Below are positions 48,601 to 64,000 of a stretch of DNA of 64,000 nt, one piece after another (the first letter of the stretch is position 1; each line of letters starts with the position of its first letter). Both the position numbers and the translations under genes were made by a program. The notes below the pieces were generated by a model. It saw nothing but the letters and a program-made list of their open reading frames with translations, did no database searches and was not told where the DNA came from. The stretch comes from Karalla daura (lineage: Eukaryota > Chordata > Actinopteri > Chaetodontiformes > Leiognathidae), in the NCBI GenBank assembly GCA_029224185.1, contig CM055188.1:15990497-16054496 (forward strand). Direction: 5' to 3'.

Positions 48601-51600
48601 GTGAAGTTTGCTTGGGTGCTTTCACAGATGACCCGGCTTTCAATGCTGATCATCCAATGGTGTAATGTGACTCCATCGCCGGCAACTGATGCAGACAACA
48701 ATTATGGAAAACAAATATGGGTATAAGAGTCCTATATGATGATAACAAGTTCACAGAAAAAGCCACCCCTTATACATTTTGCAATGGACTAGAGAGTGAA
48801 GTCAGGCTTGTATGTGTTGAGTCATCTTGAATTATCTGTAGATCAAGGGTGACTGTAGTAGATTCTCGAACACATGGAAAAGAAATTATCAATATTTCAA
48901 AATATTTGTTACAGGCATGCAAACTCATTTCATGAACATTGATTGTTTTGAACACTATACTGATAGTCCTTACCCATCTTGAATGCTTCCAGAAGTTTTC
49001 TTTGCTGGATAACAGGCAAAAGATCTCTGAGGTCATCCTGCTGCACATATTTGAGGTCCTCTTTTGATTCCACACCTGAGATTTCAAGTGCTGTGATGAC
49101 CTGCTTTTGACCATCCTCAGACAAATTGGTCAAAGCCTTGAGGATGACGGTCTTTATTTCATCACCGATGGATGACATGAATCTACAACTAGTTTGTAAT
49201 TTACTTGTTAGCTGTTTGCATCCTTAATAACAAGCTTCTCCTTATAAACTCAAACTTTCTAATAGTAAAATAAAACCTTGTAGACAGCTAATCAAATGAC
49301 TAAACCAGCTAACACTAACATAAGTAATGTGCCTCAACAGAAAGCTAAACTTTTGTCCACATAGCCTAGCTGCTACATTAGCGACGCTAGTATGCTAGTA
49401 GTTTTAACTCGATCTTTTCAGCAGAAAAACAGTTAATAAAATGTTAATCCAACACAAACCCACATTATAGCATCATTCTGTCTTTTGCAAGATTATATTT
49501 ACCTTCTCAAAAGAGCCACGGGGGTAGGATGGGTGTGGATGAGCTGCTCAGTTCCGAGGAGACGGCAGGGAGCGGGAAGGAGCAGCAGATGAAGCCTCCA
49601 AGTGCTCCGTGCGTTCGGAGCTTTCAGTTTAAGAGTCCGGATGAAAAATAATTCTTCCTTTTTTATTGTTGTGTCCTCAAGTTTAAATAAAAATACTGAT
49701 ATGCATCCCTATTTTTAATTTCGCCCCGATGAATAGCTGATTGAACTGACCCAACATTAAGTCCCTAAAGTTAACTGAAAAAGAAAATAAATACTGTATG
49801 ATACCGTAAGATTATGGTGGCTTGCTGTAAATTTCTAATTTTACTGTATTTCTTTTACAGACGCTTGCTGTAAACATTTTTTTCCTCCAAGATGTCAGAA
49901 TTTGCGGTATTCAACTGTATTAACGGAAAATGGTATACTACTGTTCAAAATACCCTGTATTTTTACAGTAATTTGTTACAGTGTAGTCCAGATAGACATC
50001 CCGGATAGTGGTCAGACTGTGGGATGCAACAGACAGACAAAATCTGATCTGCATTTCATTAGACAGACAAGGTTCCTGCCAATGAAGCAAATGCAAAAGC
50101 AGCATGGGTGGGTTTGACCTGCCAAAATGAAAATATCAAATGATTTGCATTTTCTTTTTTCTGAGAGAGCAAGAGAGAGAGAACAGAGTGAAATACAAAC
50201 TTCTCTAGGCTTTATTCATTTCCACTGCATGCTGATACTGCTGACCATTTCTGTATCACGTATGGCACTCACATCTCAACATGCTCCCCCTCTGCTTTAA
50301 TTTATTAAGCACCTTTTTATGATTATTTGATTAGTTTTCATACTTTCTATTATCCTGATTTTTGTAAGAAATTATGGCATTTCTATTTGGTTGCTTATTA
50401 TTGTTTATATCATATGACTCTTATATGCTGCAGTTAGGCTTAACTCAATTTGTTGTTTAGTTCAGTCACATTGCTGTCATTAACTGTAGTTTTTAAAAGC
50501 AGCAGTTTTCAGAAAAAAGAAACAAAGAAAAAAAACTCTACCTGCACAGTATCATAGCGTTTTAAAGGAAGGTTAATAAAGTTAATGTTTCCTGTACTGT
50601 CTGTCCAGCTTTCCTCCTTTTTATCCAGCTAAACTGAGACTTGAATAATATGACTTTCAAAATTCCCTCCACTTTCTGAATTGTATTGTAAAAAATCATG
50701 AAAATTACTTTTAAAGTTACTTTTTTTGTGATTGCAACTACAATTGCAACTAAAACGCTATTACACTGTACGGTATCCTTTCAATTGGAATATCATTGAC
50801 ATTTGAGCCTTTGGCAAAGAAAATGCATCAGTGATATCATTAAACATGTAGTATTTTAGAGCAATATGAAAAGAATGAGGAGCTAATTATTACTACACTC
50901 CTCAAGGCACACACAGTAGTGAAATTATCCATGAAGCTGTGCTTTGTCAGGATGTTTCTAATTGATATAATCCTGCGTTCTGTCCCATTAGCAAAAGTCG
51001 TTCTTTCAGCCTGCAGGAGGTAGTCCAGCTGTTTGTTGTTAGCGCCTGAACCCAGAGTCTCCCTTGTGTTTATCACAGTGAAGAGCTGAAGTGAAGTTTC
51101 CATCAACACACCCCATCATTGCCCCCCCCCCCCCCCCCACCCTCCATTACTCCCTGAGGAGCAGTTTCCTCTTTCAGGTGCCATTAGTCAGTGACAGTGT
51201 CCTCTCTGCAGAGGTTAAAAATGAAGGCACATTGTAAACCTGAGCTTGAACTTGAAGTTCATCGCCTGTTGATGCCCCGTGGACCCACAGACGGGTGACT
51301 GGGTCATGTTTACATAGCTGATGGTTATTAATCAAGTTCTCTAGGGTCACACTCGTACAATGACTTGGTGTGTCTGAGATACAAATAATGTCGCTTCAGG
51401 GTTGCGGTTGTTGTTAAGCACTACCTGAGGACTTCATCCAGAAACCAGTGGTTGTAACATTTACAGACAGTAGTTAAGATTTCCTTCACAAGCAAAGTGC
51501 AAAGAAACCCCAAAGTCAAACAAACGAGATTATTAAAAGCAACTGGAAATATAGGGAGAGAGTGGGTGGGTGGCATACATTTATAAGATATTCTGTGTGT

Positions 51601-54600
51601 GTTTTCTGCTGATGTCAGCATACCTCAAAACCAGAGAGAGGGAAAGCAGGGCAGTGGTTCAACGTGAAAATGAGCCCGCTTGGCAGTGCAAGTTTTTGAA
51701 GGCTGTTCAAGATCAACAGTTAAGGCAGCAGCAGAAGAAGAAGAAGAATGCCACAGGTCCCACACATCCCTCGAGTGTGTCCTTTCCCCATAATTTAAAG
51801 GGGTGAAATGCCATGGCAGCACCTGCTCCACACAATGCTGCAGCTCTTTGCGCAGAGGCAGATAAATGGTCTGCTAGACCCTCCTCTCCCTCTGCTCTCA
51901 GGCGCCATGCAGAGAGCATGAAAAGGCTGGGAGATTATGCCTCCCCTGAGGCCTGCCTTCAGAGAGCCGGGGGTTAGAGGCTTATAGCGGACAAGTCTGC
52001 AGGCGTGTCGATAAAATGAAAAGTGAGTTTTAAACTTGCACACTTTTGGACACACACGTGCTAAGGTACGTTATCTTGAAATCACTGGACTGCATGAACA
52101 GACACCAAGAGTCAAGTGGACAGTAAAGTTGAAGCGGGGTGAAAGACGATCACAGTTCATTTTAAGGAGTGTTTCTCTATTTCCGCACTGCATCTTTTCT
52201 TTGGAATCCAATAGGAAGATGGAAAGTTGAATGAAGCCAGTCCTCTCTTGTGGGCCTTGCAAAACATGTCTGTCATTTCATGAACAAACAGTTGAGTGTT
52301 TGCTTCTTCCTCCAGATGGTAGGCTTTCCTCCCCCACATTGCTTTTTGTTCCTCTTCCTATTGTCTTGTCCCAGTGGCCCACTGAGTTCTACAGGCTACA
52401 GTGGCTGATTTAGACTTACTACACTTTCTGGAGCACCAAACTGGACTAATGTGTGACATTTTAGACAATTCCACAGTACAAAGACATTCCAGTGCTATTC
52501 AGTCCCCTGTGAACGTGCTACTCCTACCCAAGACTCAGTTTCTCCCTCTGTTCGGATGCACAATCCAAAGAAATCACAGACATGTTATGCAACAACACCC
52601 ACACATCCTGAGTTTCATACTGATGACTGCATATTCAAACTGACCTGCTGGGAGGTTGATGGGAAGTTTATAGAAAATTGATAATCTAGTTGATAAAACT
52701 GCATTCAAATAGATGCAAAAACATTACAAAGACAGTTAAAAAAGATGATAAAACATTTGTCTTTCATTCACTTCAACTCTTCTGGGATGCTGACTTTAAA
52801 CCTGAATGACTCTTTTTTTCACATTGTGAGTAGAACCAGCAATTTAATGTAGCTTCAAATATACTGTACAGGAATGAGGTTAATATCAATCTACTCCTCT
52901 AACTTGACATTGGACCTCATAAGTCTATTACGCTAAAAGTTCAAGTATTCCTTTTAAGAAGATTCTCAAGAGTGGACCGATAGGTAAGGTGAAGGCCCAA
53001 GCATAATAATTATCTATCTTCATCTGTATTATCACCGTGCTTAAGTGAAATCTAAAGAACAGAAGTAGTGCAAGCTCTCAGCGAACCCCCAGACCTGTAA
53101 CTCTGTATCTCTGGGATCCAGCAGCATCAAGTTAATCTCATTACTTGTCACAGCAGTTTAGAAATAAGCTGCAGGGATGAAGTTACGAGCCAATCATTTC
53201 AACAGCCCCCCGTCACACTGCTGCATCTCTAAAACCACCGCATATTATCTAACCCAACTGACACTGAGACAGCAGGGTCAGTGAGGAATGGCTTAATCTG
53301 GAAGTGACTTGGGCTCGCACAGTTTAGAATCACAATGTAAAGCATCATGTCTTAAAACTGACATCTCAACAGGTAACTTTCTCTCCAATCTCATTCTCAC
53401 AAGCAACATGAATGGGCCAACATAGAGGATTTCAGTGGGAATAGTGATGGAGCTTGGTTGCTAAGATCCATAGGCCGGGGGTGTCTGCTTGGTTTTATTC
53501 ATTTACGTGAAAGAAGTGAGAAGAGATTGATGAGAATGCTTGGTCTGTCTAGATCCTAACTCAATGGAGCATTCTCTTGAAAACTCAAAGCCTTTGTGGT
53601 GTTGAATTATTTGCTATTAGGGTATCAATAGAGAGGCAGTGAAAAGACTTTGAAACGCAGTCTGCATAGATTAGTGGAGTGTGGGGTTAAAAGAAGGGTA
53701 TTGTGGTCACAGATTTTGTTATTTAGAACTACCTAAAAGCAGGTATGAGTGGGGCCTTCAGTCATATCTGCCTGGCCTGAGTGTTAGAGTCCATAATAAC
53801 ACCATTACGTAGATGTGACAACCATTTAGAGACATCTTCTACCTAAGAAAGCCAGACCTGCAGACTGTGATTATATGGTTGGAGTAGAGACAACAGACGC
53901 TGAGATAAACATTAAACCAATGGCTTTGTACTGCAGAAGTCCAATTACAGCCTTACTCCATCAAAATGAACAGTTGCCAACAGCTATAGCAAGACCAACC
54001 TGCCACACACGATGACTGTTAAATAAACTAAAACACAACAAGGCTGAAAATTGGACTAGTTAACCACATCAAGCCCTCATAAGTAGCACGGAGGAGCTTT
54101 CCCTAGCACAACGCCAGAAGTAAACAAAGCCATTTTATTCTTGGAAGACTTAAAATTCATTATGGTTTATTCTAGCTACAGATGTCTCTCTAATTCAATA
54201 ACCTGCCAAAACAAACTATTCTTTTTCATGGTATGATGAACAGCCAGGCACTTGTTGCTCTGGGTTTAAAAGGTCATTAGACATAATGAAGAGTTTAAAA
54301 TGTCTTTGTCTACCTTCTGTACTGTCTCACTGACTTTGGGGCAGCAGCTCTTAAATGCATCATGACTACTCCAAATAAACCTTCAAGAAAAGATCATCTC
54401 TGTTTCCAGCATGACATTAGTCAAGATTTTTAGACATTCTGAAGTACAAATGATACCTGTGAACTCTCACAGAGTGAACTCTACATAACATTGTAGAGTT
54501 TTCATAGGTTATGGATAAAGATTAACTGACAAATTGTGTTTTGTAATTAAATGCTTCATTGTGTCACTATTTAATTTTATATTTAGTGTTGCTGCTGTTC

Positions 54601-57219
54601 TAACTTGAAGCAAATCACAAATCTCCACACTCTTACAAAGCAGGTGAAGACAGGGCGGTGAGCAAATGTGAATGCAGGGTTTGAATGAGTCTTTGCAAAT
54701 ATTTTATAAGGAATTAAGTGTCTGTGCATGTTCTATCCCAGGGACAGGGATTAACTTGCAGAAAACGTCCAAGTTGGACACTCTAAGTAGATTGCCCTTT
54801 GCAGCCACCCCCAGTATTATCCCTGTCCACCAATACTGCCCATATCCAATGAGAAATCAGCTAACATGAATAGAGTGCATAGGCTGCCTGAAGTAAAAGA
54901 AAATAGCTGATTATCAGGTTATCATTTCATAAAAGTAAAATAATTTCACCTCATAAAGTGATATCTTTTCAACAACTGCTGTGTCAAAATATTTTTTATA
55001 TATTTAGGCACTCAGTTATTTACTTGTGTGTGTGTAATGTGTGAGATGTACAGTAGAAAACATGTGATGTGTAATATTACATTTCTGTAACATAATAAAT
55101 CAGTATAGTATATTCCAGCTGGGCTATGCATTTTGTTTGTCTTATATATTCATCATCTCAAGAATATTTCATTTGTAATTATTCTTTACTGATGCTCTAT
55201 CTTCTTGCTTATCCGCTGCAACAATTAGATTTTAGAATTATCATTACATCTAATTTACTACGTTATTTGGATCTGTAGGATCTTTAAGTGTGGCTTTAAG
55301 CTAGGGCAGTGTATCTTGATAAATAATCGCTGCAACATTTACTATTGGGAGAGCACTTTGTAGTATAAGCATGCTGCAGCGGACAGTGTTCCCTGCATCT
55401 TTTACCTGTAGTAGAGGAGCTCTGACTCCAGCTGGAGAATGTGTCTCTGCAGCGCTGGCACATGACTGGCCTTGGTTTCCAGTTCCTTCACCTTCCCTAG
55501 GCCGCTGAGCAGTGCCTGCCGCGCCTCCTCCACTTTCCTCCTCATCCCCACCTGCTCCATCTTCAAGGCTTGGTTGCAGTCCTCCAGAGCAGATACAGTC
55601 TCTTTTGTGGTCCACAGTTCCTGCTCCAGTCTTTGATTGCACAGCATGGCTTCCTCTACCTGTCGGTCTCTTGAGCTCTGCAGCAGCTCTATCTCATGGA
55701 TAATGTTCTGCAGGTTCTTCAGATTGCTGCACGTGCTGTTTTTCAGGCTGGAATTAGTCATACTTTTCTGGGTAGTTTGGTGGGCAAGAAAGCAGCCTTC
55801 CTCTGGTTTGTGTTTGGAATGGCTTTTCCACAATCCTACCTGAACAGAGATGGAACAGGTGAATACAAATCATGTTCTTAGTCATAATCTAATGACTAGA
55901 TCGGTGCAATTTTGATGCTAATGTTAATTAGTTAAATTCTGGAGTCAAAAATGTTAGTAAAAGGATTAGTTAAGGTTTGCATGATTCAGTGCCACTTTCT
56001 CATGAGGTACACTTTATTTGTGAGATTTCAGTAAAAAATTTGACAATATTTACCATAAGAAGTTATATTATATTACATATTATATTCTCTTGTGTTTATA
56101 TGGAGTTTTATGTTTATACCAATTTCTTTACGAATGCTTGCACACCATATACTAATGGTCAGCAGGTTAGTCAGACATGGTTGCCAGGTAGTGGAAAATG
56201 TCTGGATAGCTGATATTTACCTTCTGTCGAGATGATAAAGGTTTCGTGTTTTCAGTTGGCTCTAGAGTTCAACATTCATCAAAGGGACTGTTTGAGCACT
56301 TTTTTCTTTAACCTTTTACCACCTTAAAAAAGGCAGAAGGTACCTTAAGTTAAAAAAAGAACATCAAGCGTTCAGTGTTGGATGCCACAGTTGTCACAAG
56401 GTCTTCTTGTAGATAGATGTTTTTTAAATAGTCCCTGCTCACAAGCTGGGGTGCAAACGGCACACTTTGAACTATTTTTTCCTTTAAAGTTTCAATGAAA
56501 GATTGGACTCCAGTTTTCTATGGTAAACCCCATTCCTATCTAAACTACAGTCCTGCAACACATGCACACACTCTCACCTGCAGAGCCAAACAGCGGGCAT
56601 CACTACTCTGAAGCGCCGCTCGCATATCCTCAATCAACTCCCTCAAACTCGCATTTTCGTCTTCCAGTTTGGATATCCTGTCCTCTGCCTCCTCCAGTGC
56701 CACTATCTCCTCGTAGCACTCCTTGGTGCAGGCTCCCTGCCTGCAGCCGGAGGCGTGTCGTCCTTCCGAGACAGACACCAGCTTCTCTCTCCGCCTCAGG
56801 GGGCTCCTCAGGCGGATTTGAGTCTCTATATGCTCGCTGTCCTTCCCGACAAGGAGCCGTCCATTCTCGTACTGGCAGCCAGCCTTAGTGCTGAAGTATC
56901 CACACAGTTTGGCGTGGAAGTGCCTGAAGGTGAGCTCGGTGGGCAGATGGTCCAACACTCCACCGCACTCCGCGTCCTCTGCTTCTTTGTTCAATCCCAG
57001 GATCTCACACAGGATGTTAAAGTCCTCCGCTGAGATCTTACCTCCACCCTGATAGTCCATGTGGTGAAAGATCTCCTGCAGATACTGATCCAGTCCCGTA
57101 GCCAGTACGATGATCTCGTTCTCCACTCCCCGGTCCAATCCGTAATGGTAAGCGAGAGTGCTGACTATCCATTGCGTCCTGCGCGCTGGCCGGCTGTACG
57201 GATCAATTGCATCCATCAT
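41053..57219 (-). CDS. efcc1: EFCC1 (CCDC48), EF-hand and coiled-coil protein
   Basis: EF-hand and coiled-coil domain-containing protein 1. Its biochemical role is not established. Eight phased exons (high to low): 57219-56578, 55839-55406, 45603-45455, 45323-45188, 44108-43952, 41976-41818, 41432-41363 and 41186-41053, giving 626 residues against about 600 in mammals. The N-terminus (DPYSRPARRTQW, YHYGLDRGVENEIIVLATGL) is near-identical to mammalian EFCC1. A single EF-hand-like unit lies at residues 55-66. Then come SEHIETQIRLR, ENASLRELIEDMRAALQSSD and a long coiled coil with QAASDEEED and DDKAFKKLMSSFGSSRSEES. It ends TQSQQSLNTLIISC with TAG at 41053-41055. The start could be either of two adjacent ATGs (57219 or 57216). 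Intron 2 is 9.8 kb and hosts a nested mobile element. Confidence 0.93.
42404..42433. repeat. 13-bp inverted repeat (hairpin)
   Basis: Arms CAGTCTTTTAAAA and TTTTAAAAGACTG with a 4-bp loop. A G:T-tolerant extension of four more bases is possible. Confidence 0.85.
43621..43652. repeat. short (AC)n run
   Basis: ACACCC-type start then about 12 AC units in an efcc1 intron. A similar short run lies at 30452-30478 in a cfap57 intron. Confidence 0.85.
46494..46528. repeat. 17-bp inverted repeat (hairpin)
   Basis: Arms pair GCAATTATTGACCTTCA with TGAAGGTCAGTAATTGC with one mismatch and a 1-base loop, about 600 bp from the left end of the nested element. Confidence 0.8.
47123..47136 (+). repeat. left terminal inverted repeat
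   Basis: CACTGTAACAAATT preceded by TA. It pairs perfectly over 14 bp with 49970-49983, or 16 bp counting the flanking TA. Confidence 0.75.
47542..47547 (-). promoter_or_regulatory. polyadenylation signal AATAAA (nested SAM gene)
   Basis: TTTATT on the + strand, about 350 bp past the stop codon of the nested gene and still inside the element. Confidence 0.45.
47898..49178 (-). CDS. Transposon-borne SAM-like domain protein (fish family)
   Basis: Three phased exons (49178-48974, 48685-48511, 48105-47898) encode 195 residues. The first gives a SAM-like helical domain at about residues 1-68 (MSSIGDEIKTVILKALTNLS, VESKEDLKYVQQDDLRDLLP, QQRKLLEAFKMG). The second reads HHWMISIESRVICESTQANF and FYVFNLQYQEEAARTLEFVQ. 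The third reads RRLIGINPERRRKTSQGKVV and VSKQTGKLVHKKAATVNPHV, then a divergent tail. The pattern (SAM-like head, NLQYQEEAARTLEFVQ, INPER, NPHV) resembles a multicopy family of uncharacterised fish proteins, but the copy is short: the usual longer middle is absent, and the tail after NPHV may be a read-through past a lost splice site. Function is unknown. SAM domains usually mediate protein or RNA binding. Confidence 0.65.
49503..49640 (-). other. Noncoding 5' exon of the nested SAM gene (inferred)
   Basis: On the - strand a GC-richer stretch ends CTTTTGAGAAG with donor GTAAAT at 49502. The coding exon begins after the acceptor AAACTAG near 49191, 13 bases before the ATG. The upstream limit (about 49640) is a guess from base composition. 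Confidence 0.4.
49970..49983 (-). repeat. right terminal inverted repeat
   Basis: AATTTGTTACAGTG followed by TA, the exact reverse complement of the left end at 47123-47136. Confidence 0.75.
51122..51138. repeat. C17 homopolymer
   Basis: Seventeen consecutive C (G on the - strand) in efcc1 intron 2. Confidence 0.95.
55406..55839 (-). CDS. efcc1: efcc1 exon 2 (coiled coil)
   Basis: After acceptor CTGTTCAG it reads VGLWKSHSKHKPEEGCFLAH, NLQNIIHEIELLQSSRDRQV, ALEDCNQALKMEQVGMRRKV, EEARQALLSGLGKVKELETK and HVPALQRHILQLESELLYY. This is a long coiled coil matching mammalian EFCC1 (VGLWKSQ, EEARQVVL). The donor is AG|GTAAAA. Confidence 0.92.
56578..57219 (-). CDS. efcc1: efcc1 exon 1 (EF-hand region)
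   Basis: Codes for residues 1-214. It opens with two methionines and DAIDPYSRPARRTQW, contains an EF-hand-like loop DYQGGGKISAED (residues 55-66), then ELTFRHFHAKLCGYFSTKAG, SEHIETQIRLRSPLRRREKL and coiled ENASLRELIEDMRAALQSSD, and ends CLALQ at donor GTGAGA. The loop lacks acidic residues at positions 3, 5 and 9 and has Asp, not Glu, at position 12, so calcium binding is doubtful. Confidence 0.93.
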
Positions 57220-57435
57220 TTCTGCACGGCAGCATCATAATTCCCTCAAACCGAAGCCGGACACTTTGTTTCACAATGCCCCGTGAGTGAGAGCGCGTGT
57301 ATGTGTGCGTGTCCGTGAATATGCATCCTCTCAGATGAAACTGAGCAAACTGGTAGAGCAGCAGAGAGGCGTGTGTAAAGACTGAGCAGATTTGAATTAA
57401 GCACTGCCCCCAAAATCACAAACTTGGGACACACA

Positions 57436-57436
<1 letters not shown>

Positions 57437-57506
<70 letters not shown>
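57437..57506. repeat. (AC)n microsatellite
   Basis: About 70 bp of AC dinucleotides just upstream of efcc1, with minor interruptions on both sides. Confidence 0.95.
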
Positions 57507-57511
<5 letters not shown>

Positions 57512-58241
57512 CGTCTCATGCCGGTTGAGTATAATCACCACCAGGTGTGTAAATTTGTCATTTAGTTAGGTTAGACCTTGTTAAGACGTAAGATGCCCAT
57601 GAGACTAATAGACTATGGGGCAGAGCTATATTGCTTTGTTCGTCTGGAGGAGTTTTACTGCATGTGTGTTAAAGCAGGAGTGAGCATGTTCAGGACGTTT
57701 TTTTTCTTTCGCATTTTGCACCCACTTTTGCGCATCTGATTCTACACACAATTGCACACCATTGTAATGTGTCCACCTTGTTAACGTAAAGTGTAAATTG
57801 TTTTCAGTATATATTCCACGTAAGCACCTATAGGTTATAACCGAAAGAATAAGATCACAAAACAAAAGCATCAGAAATTACTCCCATTCCATGCAGCGAC
57901 TGAGTTTTAGGGATAAGCGAGGAGGTGAGACATCCCCAAGAGGACCCTGGGGCCAACAGGACTTTTCTGCTCTTCTGAGACAGCTCTTGCCACAACCGAG
58001 ACAAGATAATCAGTGCATAAGAGAACCGATTAATTGTTATTATCGATTATGTATTTATTTTGCTAAATAAAACAAACATTTAATTTGTGCATAATAAAGA
58101 TTTAGAAGGACCCTGTTACTACAACACAAAGCAATGACATTAAAGAGCTGTAATATAAAATGTCCCCACTTTATTCAGTGCATATACATCATAACAACAA
58201 ATCCAAAATAAAACACAAAAAACATCAACTATGCCATGTCC

Positions 58242-58378
<137 letters not shown>

Positions 58379-58570
58379 CCCTTGTTTTGCAAACCTCGTC
58401 TGGCAGTCTAGATTAGTTAGTTTAGTCGAGGTTATCTGACTTTTGGCTTTTAATACTTCTTGATGCAGCTCCTCTTCCTGACTTGCAGTTTAGGAACGTG
58501 CCCGTCAGAATTCCGACGGAGCGGCGGTCAGTCCCACCTGCTCGCGCGCTCCTTGTTTCGTGGTACCGCG

Positions 58571-58584
58571 GTTGTCATGGTGAC
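58571..58584. promoter_or_regulatory. RFX X-box-like motif at the cfap92 5' end
   Basis: GTTGTCATGGTGAC fits RYYNYY-N2-RRNRAC, the RFX-binding X-box. It lies just before the inferred cfap92 5' exon and about 1.35 kb from the efcc1 start. Confidence 0.65.
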
Positions 58585-58599
58585 GCGTTGCTCTCACAC

Positions 58600-58723
58600 A
58601 AATCACACAGTGCGACCCGGGTCGATGAGTGGCAGCAGCTGCGCTAGGCTCTCCTCGGTCCATTGACAGAGGAGAGACAGTCGGAGAGAGACAGAGAGAA
58701 GCAGCCCTGTGAAGGGACCGCAG
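58600..58723 (+). other. cfap92: cfap92 noncoding 5' exon (inferred)
   Basis: A GC-rich stretch ending CCGCAG|GTACGT, a strong donor. The next exon starts at 59247 after TTACAG, 8 bases before the ATG. The transcription start near 58600 is inferred. An upstream ATG at 58625 opens a 13-codon frame ending at 58666. Confidence 0.5.
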
Positions 58724-59254
58724 GTACGTAGGACTGACCGACACGTCTGTGGTCCGACTGTGTTTCACAGCAACGCAACCTCACTGTATATTTTTAAGTG
58801 TCACTAAGGGCAGCGGTCCGAACTAAGCTGCAGTCCGTGGTTTTTCAACCTGAAATTTGTTTATTAGATGCCCTGTAAAATCTGCTGGTTACGTTTCAGG
58901 TTGACCTCAACTGTATTTCCTATGACACCTTGCCTGGGTTATACACTGTAAAGTTATAGGTATAACCTAACATCACCTAAACGTTTACATTAATCCTGTT
59001 TAATACAAAACAGCCATTTAACCATTTAAACCAACTTCATGCTTTCTTGATACATCTGACTCATGTACTTATAATGCACACAATTGTCAAGCATTTAACA
59101 ACATAAATACGATTCATGAAGTAGTAATAAATACGAATCTATCAAAACAGCTCTTAAACATGTGATCTTATCAGTTTCACAATCTTATACTTATCACTTG
59201 AACTTATCAGAATTTTATCATTTTTACTTTGTATTTTGTGTTACAGTATTTTTC

Positions 59255-64000
<4,746 letters not shown>

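Larger units (their letters stand above)
47123..49983. mobile_element. TIR-bounded DNA transposon-like element carrying a SAM-domain gene
   Basis: The element begins CACTGTAACAAATT (47123-47136) and ends with its exact reverse complement AATTTGTTACAGTG (49970-49983). It is bordered on both sides by TA (47121-47122 and 49984-49985), which suggests a 2-bp TA target duplication. Both ends are rich in TACAGTA/TACTGTA words over a few hundred bases, as in subterminal binding-site repeats. No transposase frame is visible, so it is non-autonomous or has lost it. Inside lies a spliced gene on the - strand with its own noncoding 5' exon, three coding exons and a poly(A) signal. The superfamily is not assigned; TA duplication is compatible with several. 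Passive proximity of gene and repeats is the alternative. Confidence 0.72.
45604..55405 (-). other. efcc1: efcc1 intron 2 (9.8 kb), host of a nested element
   Basis: This very large intron separates the LLYY exon from the RSEVSKLQLP exon, which join in phase (AG|G = Arg). It contains a 2.86 kb TIR-bounded element with its own gene (47123-49983), a 17-bp hairpin (46494-46528) and a C17 tract (51122-51138). The stretches 49986-55405 and 45604-47120 otherwise hold nothing recognisable. Confidence 0.75.

Noticed and set aside
47113..49993. 8-bp target duplication (hAT-type) for the nested element
   Set aside because: Flanks beyond the ends do not match over 8 bp; only the TA is shared.
57246..57512. 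Open frame with a long CV repeat
   Set aside because: Translation of an (AC)n microsatellite.

Overview
This 64 kb window is vertebrate nuclear DNA, most likely from a teleost fish. It has small GT-AG exons in long AT-rich introns, long (AC)n and (GATA)n microsatellites, diverged copies of the fish LINE/SINE tail ending in ATGGATGGATGG, and a fish-type SAM-domain gene inside a TIR-bounded element. Nothing bacterial, viral or CRISPR-like was seen. Product names rest on recognising translated exons by eye. Exon limits come from GT-AG sites whose reading phases agree from exon to exon.

Layout. (1) 1-22.2 kb, + strand: the 3' part of iqsec1 (BRAG2, an Arf guanine nucleotide exchange factor), with an upstream intron, 13 coding exons (4980-18516) and a long 3' UTR. 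(2) 22.3-29.8 kb: intergenic, with one unexplained exon-like patch at 27.3-27.8 kb. (3) 29.8-39.7 kb, - strand: complete cfap57 (WDR65), 21 coding exons, a WD-repeat and coiled-coil axonemal protein. Two RFX X-box-like palindromes lie upstream of its start. (4) 40.7-57.2 kb, - strand: complete efcc1 (CCDC48), 8 coding exons. Its 9.8 kb intron 2 hosts a 2.86 kb TIR-bounded DNA-transposon-like element (47123-49983) that carries an intron-containing SAM-domain gene. (5) 58.5 kb to the end, + strand: the 5' part of cfap92 (KIAA1257, DUF4550), 12 coding exons and open at the right edge. It is divergent from efcc1, with another X-box-like site in the shared 1.3 kb interval.

Functional theme. Two cilia and flagella associated genes (cfap57, cfap92) flank efcc1, and X-box-like motifs sit in the two upstream regions that serve these three genes. 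This suggests RFX/FOXJ1-type ciliary control. iqsec1 is an unrelated neighbour that acts in Arf6 membrane traffic and synaptic signalling. The most unusual feature is the SAM-domain gene wholly enclosed by the transposon ends inside efcc1.
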